Of a stretch of DNA of 64,000 nucleotides, positions 7,635-15,556 are shown one piece after another. Each line of letters opens with the position of its first letter. The stretch's first letter is position 1. The notes under the pieces were generated by a model that saw only the letters and a list, made by a program, of their open reading frames with translations, was not told where the DNA came from and ran no database searches. The stretch comes from UBA2357 sp041678045 (GTDB lineage: Bacteria > Pseudomonadota > Gammaproteobacteria > Burkholderiales > Rhodocyclaceae), in contig JBAYOV010000001.1 of NCBI GenBank assembly GCA_041678045.1, forward strand, positions 100,947 through 164,946. Reading direction: 5' to 3'. A program made the translations under genes and the position numbers.

Positions 7635-8536
7635 GGCTGTGCAGACTCCTGCGGGCGTTGCCCTTCCAGCCGGGCCCAGCCTTCATGAACGTCGCCCACA
7701 TGCAGCGGGAGGAACGGGGCGTAGGCTTCGATGACCTGAGCGCTCTGGTGTTCCAGCACACCGGAGAGAATGATCCGCCCGCCCGGACGGATGCGCGCGC
7801 ACAGCAGCGGGGCGAGCACGCACAGCGGGTTGGTGAGGATGTTGGCCACCACCACATCGAAGCACGCGTCGAGCGTTTCGCTCGAGTGCTGCAGGCGCAG
7901 GCTCACCTGATTGCGGCTGGCGTTGTAGGCCGCCGCTTCCAGGGCCTTTTCGTCGATGTCCACTCCCAGCACGTCGGTGGCACCCAGGCGGGCTGCGGCA
8001 ATGCCCAGGATGCCCGAGCCGCAGCCATAGTCGAGCACGCTCGCGCCTGCCTGCAGGTGCTCGCACAGCCACTGCAGGCACAGCCGGGTGGTGGGGTGCG
8101 AGCCGGTGCCGAAGGCCATGCCGGGGTCGAGCACGATGTTGATGGCTTCGGCCGATGGCGCGTCGTGCCAGCTTGGCACGATCCAGAGCCGGTCGGTGAT
8201 GTGGATCGGGTCGAACTGGCTCTGGGTGAGCTGCACCCAGTTCTGCTCGGCCACTTCTTCCAGCGTGAACTGCGGGACGGCCTGCAGGCCGGCCTGCGCC
8301 GAAGCGGTGGCCAGCGCTGAGGCCAGGTCGGTGTCGGTGTCGAACAGCGCAATCACCCGGCTGTGGTCCCAGAGGCCCACCGGATGATGTCCGGGTTCGC
8401 CGAACTGCGGCTTTTCTGCTTCGGTGCCGGCGTCCGCGTCTTCGATGCTGATCGACAGGGCGCCGCATTCCATCAGGGCTTCGGACAGGGCTTCCGCCCG
8501 ATCGGCTTCAGCCTGCAAGGTGACGGATATCCACAC
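7631..8536 (-). CDS. prmA: Ribosomal protein L11 methyltransferase
   Basis: A 301-residue SAM-dependent methyltransferase that trimethylates ribosomal protein L11. It has the PrmA N-terminal substrate-recognition domain (1-100), the GMAFGTGSHPTT motif at 139-150, the SAM-binding VLDYGCGSGILGIAA motif with glycines at 171-175, and VVANILTNPL as motif IV. Length is standard. It is translationally coupled to the downstream zinc-ribbon gene. It lies 218 bases after accC on the same strand, with a REP-like repeat in between, so it may have its own promoter. Confidence 0.95.
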   Translation of the reverse strand: MWISVTLQAEADRAEALSEALMECGALSISIEDADAGTEAEKPQFGEPGHHPVGLWDHSRVIALFDTDTDLASALATASAQAGLQAVPQFTLEEVAEQNWVQLTQSQFDPIHITDRLWIVPSWHDAPSAEAINIVLDPGMAFGTGSHPTTRLCLQWLCEHLQAGASVLDYGCGSGILGIAAARLGATDVLGVDIDEKALEAAAYNASRNQVSLRLQHSSETLDACFDVVVANILTNPLCVLAPLLCARIRPGGRIILSGVLEHQSAQVIEAYAPFLPLHVGDVHEGWARLEGQRPQESAQP

Positions 8537-8582
8537 GTTGGGGGTTCCTTGTTAACGTGAAACACAAGCGCTCGCGGTGAGC

Positions 8583-8652
8583 CCTTCTTCGGCTGCGCTC
8601 AGGACAGGCCTGTCGAGCCACACAGCCCCTTCGACAGGCTCAGGGCGAACGG
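8583..8652. repeat. REP-like inverted repeat pair between accC and prmA
   Basis: The right half (8627-8652) is CCCTTCGACAGGCTCAGGGCGAACGG. The left half (about 8583-8616) reads as a related unit in opposite orientation, with CTTCGGCTGCGCTCAGGACAGG and CCTGTCGAG. Such CTTCGACAGGCTCAGG units are dispersed intergenic repeats in many proteobacterial genomes (general knowledge). Transcribed from the minus strand, the pair could fold into a long hairpin downstream of accC. Confidence 0.65.
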
Positions 8653-8754
8653 TTTCATGCGCTGTGGCGGTGCCGGTCACCATCGCCGTGAGCGCCGGCG
8701 GGGCGTCGGGGCGGGCGCTTGTGTCGCACGCTTCCCGACGTCTTTCCCGGTCGT

Positions 8755-10116
8755 CTAGTGCTTCTTGACCTGATTGCGATCGGCCAGCAACTGTTCCAGA
8801 TAATGAATGCTGGTGCCGCCCTCCACGAAGCGTCCGTCCATCATCAACTCCTGGTGCAGCGCGATGTTCGTCTTGATGCCATCGACCGCCATTTCGGACA
8901 GGGCAATGCGCATGCGCCGGATGGCCTGTTCCCGGGTGTCGCCATAAGCGATCAGTTTGCCGATCATCGAGTCGTAATGCGAGGGCACGGTGTAGCCATT
9001 GTACACATGCGAGTCGACCCGGATGCCGGGGCCGCCGGGCATGTGCCAGTTCGAGATGCGCCCCGGGCAGGGGGTGAACTTGAACGGATCCTCGGCATTG
9101 ATGCGGCACTCGACGGCATGACCGCGCAGCACCACGTCACGCTGGCGGAACCACAGCTTCTCGCCTGCAGCGATGCGAATCTGCGCCTGCACGATGTCGA
9201 CGCCGGTGATGATTTCGGTCACGGGATGCTCCACCTGTACCCGGGTGTTCATCTCGATGAAGTAGAACTCGTCGTTCTCATACAGGAACTCAAAGGTGCC
9301 TGCGCCCCGGTAGCCGATCTGGCGGCAGGCTTCGGCGCAGCGTTCGCCGATCTTCTCGATCAGCTTGCGCTCGATGCCCGGGGCGGGCGCTTCCTCGATG
9401 ACCTTCTGGTGGCGTCGCTGCATGGAGCAGTCGCGCTCGCCCAGGTACACGGCATTGCCGTGCTGGTCGGCGATCACCTGGATTTCCACATGGCGAGGAT
9501 TTTCCAGATACTTTTCCATGTACACCACCGGGTTGCCGAACGCGGCGCTGGCCTCGCTCTGGGTGGTAGTGACCGCATTGAGCAGGGCGGCTTCGGTATG
9601 CACCACGCGCATGCCGCGTCCGCCACCGCCGCCGGCCGCCTTGATGATCACCGGGTAGCCGATGGCGCGTGCGATGCGCACGATCTCCTTCGGATCGTCC
9701 GGCAGCGCGCCTTCGGAACCGGGCACGCAGGGCACGCCGGCCTCGCGCATCGCGTCCTTGGCGCTGACCTTGTCCCCCATCAGTCGGATGGTTTCGGCGC
9801 GGGGGCCGATGAACACGAAGCCGGACTGCTCGACCCGCTCGGCAAAGTCGGCGTTTTCGGACAGGAAGCCGTAGCCCGGATGAATGGCCTCGGCATCGGT
9901 CACCTCGGCAGCGGAGATGATCGCGGGGATGTTCAGATAGCTCTGCGCGGATGAAGCCGGACCGATGCACACCGACTCGTCGGCAAGCTTCACATACTTG
10001 GCTTCGGTGTCGGCTTCGGAATGGACCGCAACGGTGCGGATGCCCAGTTCGCGGCAGGCGCGCAGCACTCTCAGGGCGATCTCGCCCCGGTTGGCAATCA
10101 GGATCTTTTCAAACAT
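8755..10116 (-). CDS. accC: Acetyl-CoA carboxylase, biotin carboxylase subunit
   Basis: A 453-residue ATP-grasp enzyme that carboxylates the biotin on AccB, the first half-reaction of malonyl-CoA formation. It starts with FEKILIANRGEIALRVLRACRELG, has the ATP-binding glycine loop AAGGGGGRGMR, the HPVTEIITGVDIV region and the RINAEDP motif. Length is typical. It begins 6 bases after accB, so the two form an accBC operon. The carboxyltransferase alpha gene accA is elsewhere in the window (53054). Confidence 0.97.
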   Translation of the reverse strand: MFEKILIANRGEIALRVLRACRELGIRTVAVHSEADTEAKYVKLADESVCIGPASSAQSYLNIPAIISAAEVTDAEAIHPGYGFLSENADFAERVEQSGFVFIGPRAETIRLMGDKVSAKDAMREAGVPCVPGSEGALPDDPKEIVRIARAIGYPVIIKAAGGGGGRGMRVVHTEAALLNAVTTTQSEASAAFGNPVVYMEKYLENPRHVEIQVIADQHGNAVYLGERDCSMQRRHQKVIEEAPAPGIERKLIEKIGERCAEACRQIGYRGAGTFEFLYENDEFYFIEMNTRVQVEHPVTEIITGVDIVQAQIRIAAGEKLWFRQRDVVLRGHAVECRINAEDPFKFTPCPGRISNWHMPGGPGIRVDSHVYNGYTVPSHYDSMIGKLIAYGDTREQAIRRMRIALSEMAVDGIKTNIALHQELMMDGRFVEGGTSIHYLEQLLADRNQVKKH

Positions 10117-10122
10117 GGCGCA

Positions 10123-10569
10123 TCAACCGATCACGAACAGCGGCTGGCCGTACTCGACCGGCTGGCCGTTGTCGACCAGAATTGCCTTGATCACGCCGTC
10201 GACTTCGGACTCGATGTCGTTCATCAGCTTCATGGCCTCGATGATGCACAGTCGGTCGCCGGACGATACGTTCTGGCCGATATCCACGAAAGGCTTGGCG
10301 CCCGGAGAGGCCGCACGGTAGAAGGTGCCGACCATGGGGGACTTCACGACATGGCCCGGAGGGAGGGCGTCTTCTGCGGCAGGGGCGGCCTCCGCCATGG
10401 GGGCGCCGGCCTGTGGGGCGACAATGTGGGTGACATGGCTTGCAGGTGCCGCGGCGACGGGGGCATGCTTGACGATGCGAACCTTCTCTTCGCCTTCGGT
10501 CACTTCCAGTTCGGCAATGCCCGATTCCTGGACAAGGTCGATGAGCTTCTTGAGTTTGCGCAAATCCAT
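10123..10569 (-). CDS. accB: Acetyl-CoA carboxylase, biotin carboxyl carrier protein
   Basis: A 148-residue protein with a short N-terminal domain (MDLRKLKKLIDLVQESGIAELEV), an Ala/Pro-rich linker (about 36-72) and a biotinyl domain containing EAMKLMNDIE, where K114 is the biotinylation site. I chose the ATG at 10569, preceded by GGAG at 8 bases; the frame continues upstream with sequence lacking any AccB similarity. It heads the accBC operon. In many betaproteobacteria aroQ lies immediately upstream, but not here. Confidence 0.95.
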   Translation of the reverse strand: MDLRKLKKLIDLVQESGIAELEVTEGEEKVRIVKHAPVAAAPASHVTHIVAPQAGAPMAEAAPAAEDALPPGHVVKSPMVGTFYRAASPGAKPFVDIGQNVSSGDRLCIIEAMKLMNDIESEVDGVIKAILVDNGQPVEYGQPLFVIG

Positions 10570-11006
10570 TTGAATCTCCGGATATGGCGATCGGTAAGCG
10601 TCGCCATGAAAGGTGTTCGTGAATGATTCGACCCGAGGAGGATCGTTCGGGTCGGACGCTGAAGGCGCTTGTCGGACGAGTCGGTCTTTCTGTCTGCCAG
10701 TCGGCGCCTGTCTGCCTGTTGCCGTCAGGGGTGCAGGCTGGGGGGCGAGTGAGCGTGAACGCGCTGAACGCATGCAGCACGACCACCTGCGCCCGGCGAC
10801 AAGGCAGATGCCGTGAAGCTGGAAGTGCCCGAGCGTGCGCTGGCGAGCAGGGCAAGCGTGTATGGCTGAATGACCGAGGGATTCCTGTGTTTGGGCAAGA
10901 TGAGCGACTTTGACGGCTTCATGTCGTCAAGTTTGCCGTAGATCGCTGCATCTTGTCCAGTGCTCGAATGCTTTGGGCAAGATGGCCCAGGGGGCCGGGA
11001 GGGGGT
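10570..11006. other. 437-base intergenic region upstream of accB
   Basis: I see no convincing gene on either strand. The short frames here have no recognisable domains and poor initiation context. The region must contain the accB promoter, but I could not assign one with confidence. It is the place where aroQ would be expected in related gene orders, and no AroQ-like residues such as NGPNLNLLG are found. Confidence 0.5.
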
Positions 11007-11555
11007 TCACTGACTCAGCTGGGCGAGGATTTTGCGCTCAAGTTCTTCTGTGTTCAAGGTGCCGAGCTTGACTTCTGCCACTTCGCCCCGGCGATTGATG
11101 ATGACGGTGAAGGGCAGGGCGCCGGCAGTGTTGCCGAATTCCTTGGCCAGCCCGAGTGTGGCCTGGGTGCCAATGAGCAGGGGATAGGGAATGTCGAAAC
11201 GTTCGCGAAACTGTGTCACGGCCTCGGGCTTGTCGAGGCTGATGCCGACGAATTGCACGGGCGCGTCTGCATGGCGATGGCTGGCTTCGACGAAGTCCGG
11301 GATTTCCTTGATGCAGGGTGGGCACCAGGTGGCCCAGAAATTGACCACGATGATCTTGCCCTGCCATTGCGACAGCGGTTGCGCCACCCCGTCCAGGTCG
11401 GGCAGCGTCAGGGCCAGCAGGGTGGCGCCCGCGCTGGCGGCCGCCTGGCTGTCAAGCGCCGGGGGGGCGGAGGGGGCGGGGCGGGTCAGCCAGCCGGCCA
11501 GCCCGGCCGTGATGGCCACGGCGCCGATCAGCAGGGTCTGGGTGAGTTTGCTCAT
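11007..11555 (-). CDS. TlpA/ResA-family periplasmic thiol-disulfide oxidoreductase
   Basis: A 182-residue thioredoxin-fold protein with an N-terminal signal anchor (LIGAVAITAGLAGWL) and the redox motif WATWCPPC (C78, C81), followed by KEIPDFVEASHRH and a cis-proline region GALPFTVIINRRG. Proteins of this type reduce disulfides in the periplasm, often for cytochrome c maturation; the partner is unknown. Its start ATG overlaps the stop of the upstream gene, so the two are co-translated. Confidence 0.9.
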   Translation of the reverse strand: MSKLTQTLLIGAVAITAGLAGWLTRPAPSAPPALDSQAAASAGATLLALTLPDLDGVAQPLSQWQGKIIVVNFWATWCPPCIKEIPDFVEASHRHADAPVQFVGISLDKPEAVTQFRERFDIPYPLLIGTQATLGLAKEFGNTAGALPFTVIINRRGEVAEVKLGTLNTEELERKILAQLSQ

Positions 11556-12151
11556 TCGTCGGTACTCCGAGGGTTGGCGAGCAGCGCTTCGACGGTGGCC
11601 AGGCGCGCGCGTTCGCTACGCTTGCGACCCCGCTCGGTGGGGCCTTCGTAGATGGACAGGCGCACCGGGATGTCGTCCCAGTCGAACACCAGCACCGCTT
11701 CCGGTGCATTGGGCTGCGGGCGACGGGGTTCGCGGTGCTCGTAGGTCAGGTCCTGGTTGAGCAGGAAAATTTCGATGTCCTTGGCGCTGTCCGGGTAGGC
11801 CTCGATCTCGAGTTCCGAATAGCGCCCCGCCGTGCCGTCGAGTGCGCCGCCGGTCAGGTAAGGGCGAAAGGGATCGAGCAGGCGCAGGATCTCGCTGGCC
11901 GCCAGCCGCATCTGGTGGATGCGGGCGCTTTGCTCGTCGTCCTGATACAGCGCCTGCCAGGCGCGCAGCTCGCTTTCGATCTCGGCATTGTTGGGCAGGC
12001 TGTCGCTGTCGTGGATGCCGAGCTGGCGGGCCGCCTTGCGCTTGGCAAAGCCGAAATCACCGATGCCGTCTTCGGCCATCATCCGTGCGGCGAGCGTGGC
12101 AATTTCCCGGCGGAGCTGTCCGCCGCGCGATGTGTTGGCTCTCGAGGTCAT
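11552..12151 (-). CDS. Conserved protein of unknown function
   Basis: About 199 residues, without signal peptide or membrane helix. It looks mostly helical in the N-terminal half (RREIATLAARMMAEDGIGDFGFAKRKAARQLG), with a C-terminal stretch VLVFDWDDIPVRLSIYEGPTERG. I recall similar proteins next to mpl and tlpA in other betaproteobacteria but know no function. The frame extends to an ATG at 12193; I prefer the ATG at 12151 because the extra 14 residues are Pro/Ser-rich and atypical, but neither has a clear ribosome-binding site. It is divergent from mpl and overlaps tlpA by four bases. Confidence 0.7.
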   Translation of the reverse strand: MTSRANTSRGGQLRREIATLAARMMAEDGIGDFGFAKRKAARQLGIHDSDSLPNNAEIESELRAWQALYQDDEQSARIHQMRLAASEILRLLDPFRPYLTGGALDGTAGRYSELEIEAYPDSAKDIEIFLLNQDLTYEHREPRRPQPNAPEAVLVFDWDDIPVRLSIYEGPTERGRKRSERARLATVEALLANPRSTDE

Positions 12152-12243
12152 GTTGGGCAGTGGGGCCGACGGTGAAGGTAGAATGGCCGGCATTTTACAC
12201 GGCGCGCGTTTCGACTCGCCGTCAGTCAGCGGAGCGGTTTTTC

Positions 12244-13605
12244 ATGCACCTTCACATTCTGGGTATCTGCGGCACCTTCATGGGCGGCATTGCGCTGCTG
12301 GCACGGGCGGCGGGCCATGTGGTCACCGGCTGCGATGCCAATGTCTATCCACCGATGAGCACCCAGTTGGCCAGCCAGGGCATTGTGCTGACCGAGGGGT
12401 ATGACCCGGCGCAGGCCGACAATGGGGCGGATGTGTTTGTGGTGGGCAATGCGATCTCCCGGGGCAACCCCTTGCTGGAGACGATTCTGGACCGGGGGCT
12501 GCCCTATGTTTCCGGTCCGCAGTGGCTTGCGGAGAATGTGCTCGCCGGACGCTGGGTGCTGGCCGTGGCGGGCACGCATGGCAAGACCACCACCACTTCG
12601 ATGCTCGCCTGGATGCTGGAGGACGCCGGTCTTGCACCGGGGTTTCTGGTGGGTGGGGTGCCGGGCAACTTCGGCGTGTCGGCCCGGCTTGGCAACACGC
12701 CCTTTTTCGTCATCGAGGCCGATGAGTACGACACGGCCTTCTGCGACAAGCGTTCGAAGTTTGTGCACTACCGGCCGCGCACCCTGATCCTGAACAATCT
12801 GGAGTTCGATCACGCGGACATTTTTGCCGATCTGGCGGCCATTGAAACACAGTTCCACCATCTGGTGCGTACCGTGCCGCGCACCGGCCGCTTGCTGGTG
12901 AATGCGCACGAAGACAGTCTGCGCAGGGTGCTGTCGCGCGGTTGCTGGTCTGAGCTGGAGTGGTTCAACGATGAGGCGGGCTGGTCGGCGCGTGCCGATG
13001 CGTGCGGAGCGCAGGCGCATTTCGCGCTGGCCGGCGAGCCTTTGGGCGAGGTGGCGATGCCGATGAGCGGCGAGCACAATCGTGCGAATGCGCTGGCTGC
13101 GATTGCGGCCGCGCGGCATGTGGGGGTGGCGCCCCGGCACGCCATTGACAGCCTGAGCCGTTTTGCCGGTGTGCGGCGGCGCATGGAGGTGCGCGGGGTG
13201 GTGAATGAGGTGACGGTGTATGATGACTTCGCCCATCACCCCACCGCCATCGCGCTGACACTGGAGGGGCTGCGCCGGCAGGTGGGTGCGGCCCGCATCC
13301 TGGCGGTGCTGGAGCCCCGCTCCAACACCATGAAGCTGGGGGTGATGAAGGCACGTCTGCCCGACAGCCTGCAGCAGGCCGACCAGTGCTTCTGTCATGC
13401 GCGGGGTCTGGGTTGGGATGTGGCGGAGGCGCTGGTGCCGCTGGGGCCGCGTGCGCAGGTGCATCAGGACATTGATGCGCTGGTGTCGTCCGTGGTGGCC
13501 GTGGCCCGGCCGGGCGATCATGTGCTGGTGATGAGCAATGGCGGCTTCGAGGGCGTGCACGAGCGCCTGCTCGCCGCGCTGGCCGGAACGCCCCTGCAGG
13601 GCTGA
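12244..13605 (+). CDS. mpl: UDP-N-acetylmuramate:L-alanyl-gamma-D-glutamyl-meso-diaminopimelate ligase
   Basis: A 453-residue Mur-ligase-family enzyme that recycles the tripeptide released during wall turnover by joining it to UDP-MurNAc in the cytoplasm. It starts with MHLHILGICGTFMGGIALLA. The P-loop GTHGKTTTTS is at 110-119, followed by EADEYDTAF (the Mpl acidic motif), LNNLEFDHADIF, and a C-terminal YDDFAHHPTAI. The CGTFMGG N-terminus distinguishes it from MurC, which lies at 29843. It is transcribed divergently from the unknown gene at 12151. Confidence 0.95.
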   Translation: MHLHILGICGTFMGGIALLARAAGHVVTGCDANVYPPMSTQLASQGIVLTEGYDPAQADNGADVFVVGNAISRGNPLLETILDRGLPYVSGPQWLAENVLAGRWVLAVAGTHGKTTTTSMLAWMLEDAGLAPGFLVGGVPGNFGVSARLGNTPFFVIEADEYDTAFCDKRSKFVHYRPRTLILNNLEFDHADIFADLAAIETQFHHLVRTVPRTGRLLVNAHEDSLRRVLSRGCWSELEWFNDEAGWSARADACGAQAHFALAGEPLGEVAMPMSGEHNRANALAAIAAARHVGVAPRHAIDSLSRFAGVRRRMEVRGVVNEVTVYDDFAHHPTAIALTLEGLRRQVGAARILAVLEPRSNTMKLGVMKARLPDSLQQADQCFCHARGLGWDVAEALVPLGPRAQVHQDIDALVSSVVAVARPGDHVLVMSNGGFEGVHERLLAALAGTPLQG

Positions 13606-13635
13606 TCCGGTCAGCGGTACCGGGCCGTCAGTGGG

Positions 13636-14274
13636 TCAGTTGTCTTGACGGGGCTGACGGTCAAGGCGGGCGGCTTCCTCGTCGCTCACATATTCGAACA
13701 CCCGCACCACCTTCTGCACGCCGGCGGTGGTGCGCGCCACCTCGGTGGCGGCATGCGCTTCGCGCTGGGTCACGACCCCCATCAGGAACACGGTGCCGGA
13801 CTCGGTCACCACTTTGACATGTGTCGAGCCGGGCACGCTGTTGTCGATGAAGCGTGCGCGCACCTTGGAGGTAATCACAGCGTCATTGCTGCGCGAGGTG
13901 AGCGAACTGATGCCGGCAATCTGCAGCTCGTTGATGATGCCGCGCACATTGTCCACCGCACCGGCAATGCGGCCCACTTCGGCGCGGGTGGCTTCGTCGG
14001 GCACCTGGCCGGTGAGCAGCACATTGCGGTTGAACGAGGTCACGCTCACATTCACCATGTTGCCGTAGCGCTCGTTGATGCGGTTACGGGTGCGCCATTC
14101 GATGCCTTCGTCCTCGACATAGGCGCCCGAGGTGCGACGGTCGGACACCATCATGGCCGCAGCGGTGGCGCCGCCTGCGACGACCGGAAAGCAGCCTTGC
14201 AGCAGAGGCAGGGTCGCCAGGGCGCCGAGGCCGGCCAGCAGGTGACGACGGTTGAGGTTCTGGATTCGGGTCAT
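13636..14274 (-). CDS. dolP: BON-domain outer-membrane lipoprotein, DolP/YraP-like
   Basis: 212 residues with a signal sequence ending in LPLLQGC (predicted lipidated C28). The NRRHLLAGLGALA segment is somewhat Tat-like. Two BON domains follow (about 70-135, VNVSVTSFNRNVLLTGQVPDE, and 145-200, VKVVTESGTVFLMGVVTQREA). E. coli DolP binds phospholipids at division sites and supports outer-membrane integrity. The ATG at 14274 overlaps the diaA stop. The dolP-diaA-yraN order matches the E. coli yraP-yraO-yraN neighbourhood, which supports the name. Confidence 0.88.
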   Translation of the reverse strand: MTRIQNLNRRHLLAGLGALATLPLLQGCFPVVAGGATAAAMMVSDRRTSGAYVEDEGIEWRTRNRINERYGNMVNVSVTSFNRNVLLTGQVPDEATRAEVGRIAGAVDNVRGIINELQIAGISSLTSRSNDAVITSKVRARFIDNSVPGSTHVKVVTESGTVFLMGVVTQREAHAATEVARTTAGVQKVVRVFEYVSDEEAARLDRQPRQDN

Positions 14275-14882
14275 GCTTCTTCCACTCCAAGTAATAGACA
14301 ATCGATGCCGTCGCACAGGCAGTGCAGCACCACACGGTGGACTTCCCGGATGCGGGCCGGTGTTTCGGCAGGCACGCAGATATGGATGTCATGATCGTGC
14401 AGACGTTCCCCGACCGGTGTGTCGCCGCTGCCGGTCAGCGCGATGATCCGCATGTCCAGCTCGTGGGCGGTGTCGATCGCGGCACAGATCTCGGCAGCGC
14501 GTCCTTCCGGGTCGAGCAGCAGGAGCGCGTCGCCCGGCTGGCCGAGGGCGCTGATCTGCTGTGCGAAGAGGGGCTCGGTGTTGCGGGGGGCTGCGTTGCC
14601 GGCTTGTGTGCAGGCGGGCAGCATGAACAGTTGGCTGCCCAGAGCAATGGCAGCCAGCGGGGGGCGCTCCAGCTCGAAGCCGGTCATCAGGGTGGCGGCA
14701 AAGGCGTGTGCGTCCAGGGCCGATTGGCCGCTGCCGCAGGTCAGGATGCGGCCGCTGTTGAGCAGGCAACCGGTGAGGGTTTCGACCGCCCCGGCAATCG
14801 GCGCGGCAAGCCATTCGAGGGATTCCAGCGTGCAGCGGCTGCTGTCCTCGAACTGTCGTGAGATGCGTTGAATCAGGTCCAT
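14271..14882 (-). CDS. diaA: SIS-domain protein DiaA (DnaA initiator-associating) / phosphoheptose isomerase-like
   Basis: A 203-residue SIS-domain protein. Recognisable stretches are MDLIQRISRQFEDS, ILTCGSGQSALDAHAFAATL, GDALLLLDPEGRAAEICAAID and MRIIALTGSGD. DiaA tetramers bind DnaA and stimulate initiation; GmhA is a close paralogue that isomerises sedoheptulose-7-phosphate. The yraN-diaA-dolP context favours DiaA. The start chosen is ATG 14882; upstream sequence in the same frame is non-conserved and contains the tandem heptamer repeat. Confidence 0.85.
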   Translation of the reverse strand: MDLIQRISRQFEDSSRCTLESLEWLAAPIAGAVETLTGCLLNSGRILTCGSGQSALDAHAFAATLMTGFELERPPLAAIALGSQLFMLPACTQAGNAAPRNTEPLFAQQISALGQPGDALLLLDPEGRAAEICAAIDTAHELDMRIIALTGSGDTPVGERLHDHDIHICVPAETPARIREVHRVVLHCLCDGIDCLLLGVEEA

Positions 14883-14926
14883 GCGTGGGTTCTGCTCTTG
14901 AGGTCTGCCTGTTGCCGCTCGCGCGT

Positions 14927-14954
14927 GTATTCGGTATTCGGTATTTGGTATTCC
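14927..14954. repeat. Four tandem 7-bp units (GTATTYG/C) upstream of diaA
   Basis: GTATTCG, GTATTCG, GTATTTG and GTATTCC run without gaps from 14927 to 14954, 45-73 bases upstream of the diaA ATG. Copy-number change would alter the diaA leader length but not any reading frame I consider coding. Confidence 0.7.
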
Positions 14955-15121
14955 ACCCATATTCGGCGGCCAGGTCGCCATTCTAGCCTGTCCGGTGTGG
15001 CCCGGGCTGAGCAGGGCGCACCCGTTGGGCCGGAACGTCGATCGGGAGATGGGTGAGGGTGTCGAGCAGGGTGAGGGCTTGAGCATTGTTGACTGCCCTG
15101 CATCGGTACGCGCGAGGCCTC

Positions 15122-15556
15122 TTACCAGCCCTCGGTGCCGAAGGCGCCTTGCAACCACTCGGGGGGCGTGTCGCCCCGGGCGGCGCGCTCATCGAACAGC
15201 ACGGCGTCGAAGCGGCAGGGGCGGTTGGCGTGGGCTCGGCCGGCGCCGCCCAGCCACCAGCGGGCGGCCAGGATGATGCGCTGCTGCTTGTGGGGCGTGA
15301 TGCTCGCCCCCGCACCGCCGAAGCGGGGGTTGCGGCGCAGGCGTACCTCGATGAACACCACGGTGTCATGATGCAGGCCGATCAGGTCGATCTCGCCGCC
15401 CCGGCAACGGAGGTTTCGCGCCAGGATGCGCAACCCATGACCGGTCAGGAAGCGCTCGGCAATCCGCTCCGCATCGGCACCACAGGCTTGCGCCCGGGTT
15501 GCTGCAGGGCGGACAATCCCGGCTTGATCCTCTCTGGCGCGCCGCGCATCCGTCAT
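15122..15556 (-). CDS. yraN: UPF0102 family protein YraN (predicted endonuclease-like)
   Basis: 144 residues of the YraN family, which has a restriction-endonuclease-like fold. Family landmarks are GADAERIAERFLTGHGLRILARN, CRGGEIDLIGLHHDTVVFIEVRLR and FDAVLFD. The core residues E..D..EVR of the PD-(D/E)XK type are present. The biological role is not established. It is followed after 239 bases by diaA. Its start codon lies on the same CATG as the candidate rsmI start on the opposite strand. Confidence 0.9.
   Translation of the reverse strand: MTDARRAREDQAGIVRPAATRAQACGADAERIAERFLTGHGLRILARNLRCRGGEIDLIGLHHDTVVFIEVRLRRNPRFGGAGASITPHKQQRIILAARWWLGGAGRAHANRPCRFDAVLFDERAARGDTPPEWLQGAFGTEGW

Noticed and set aside
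12244..13605. Second murC copy
   Set aside because: The N-terminal CGTFMGG and EADEYDTAF motifs identify the recycling ligase Mpl; the true murC lies in the division cluster at 29843.
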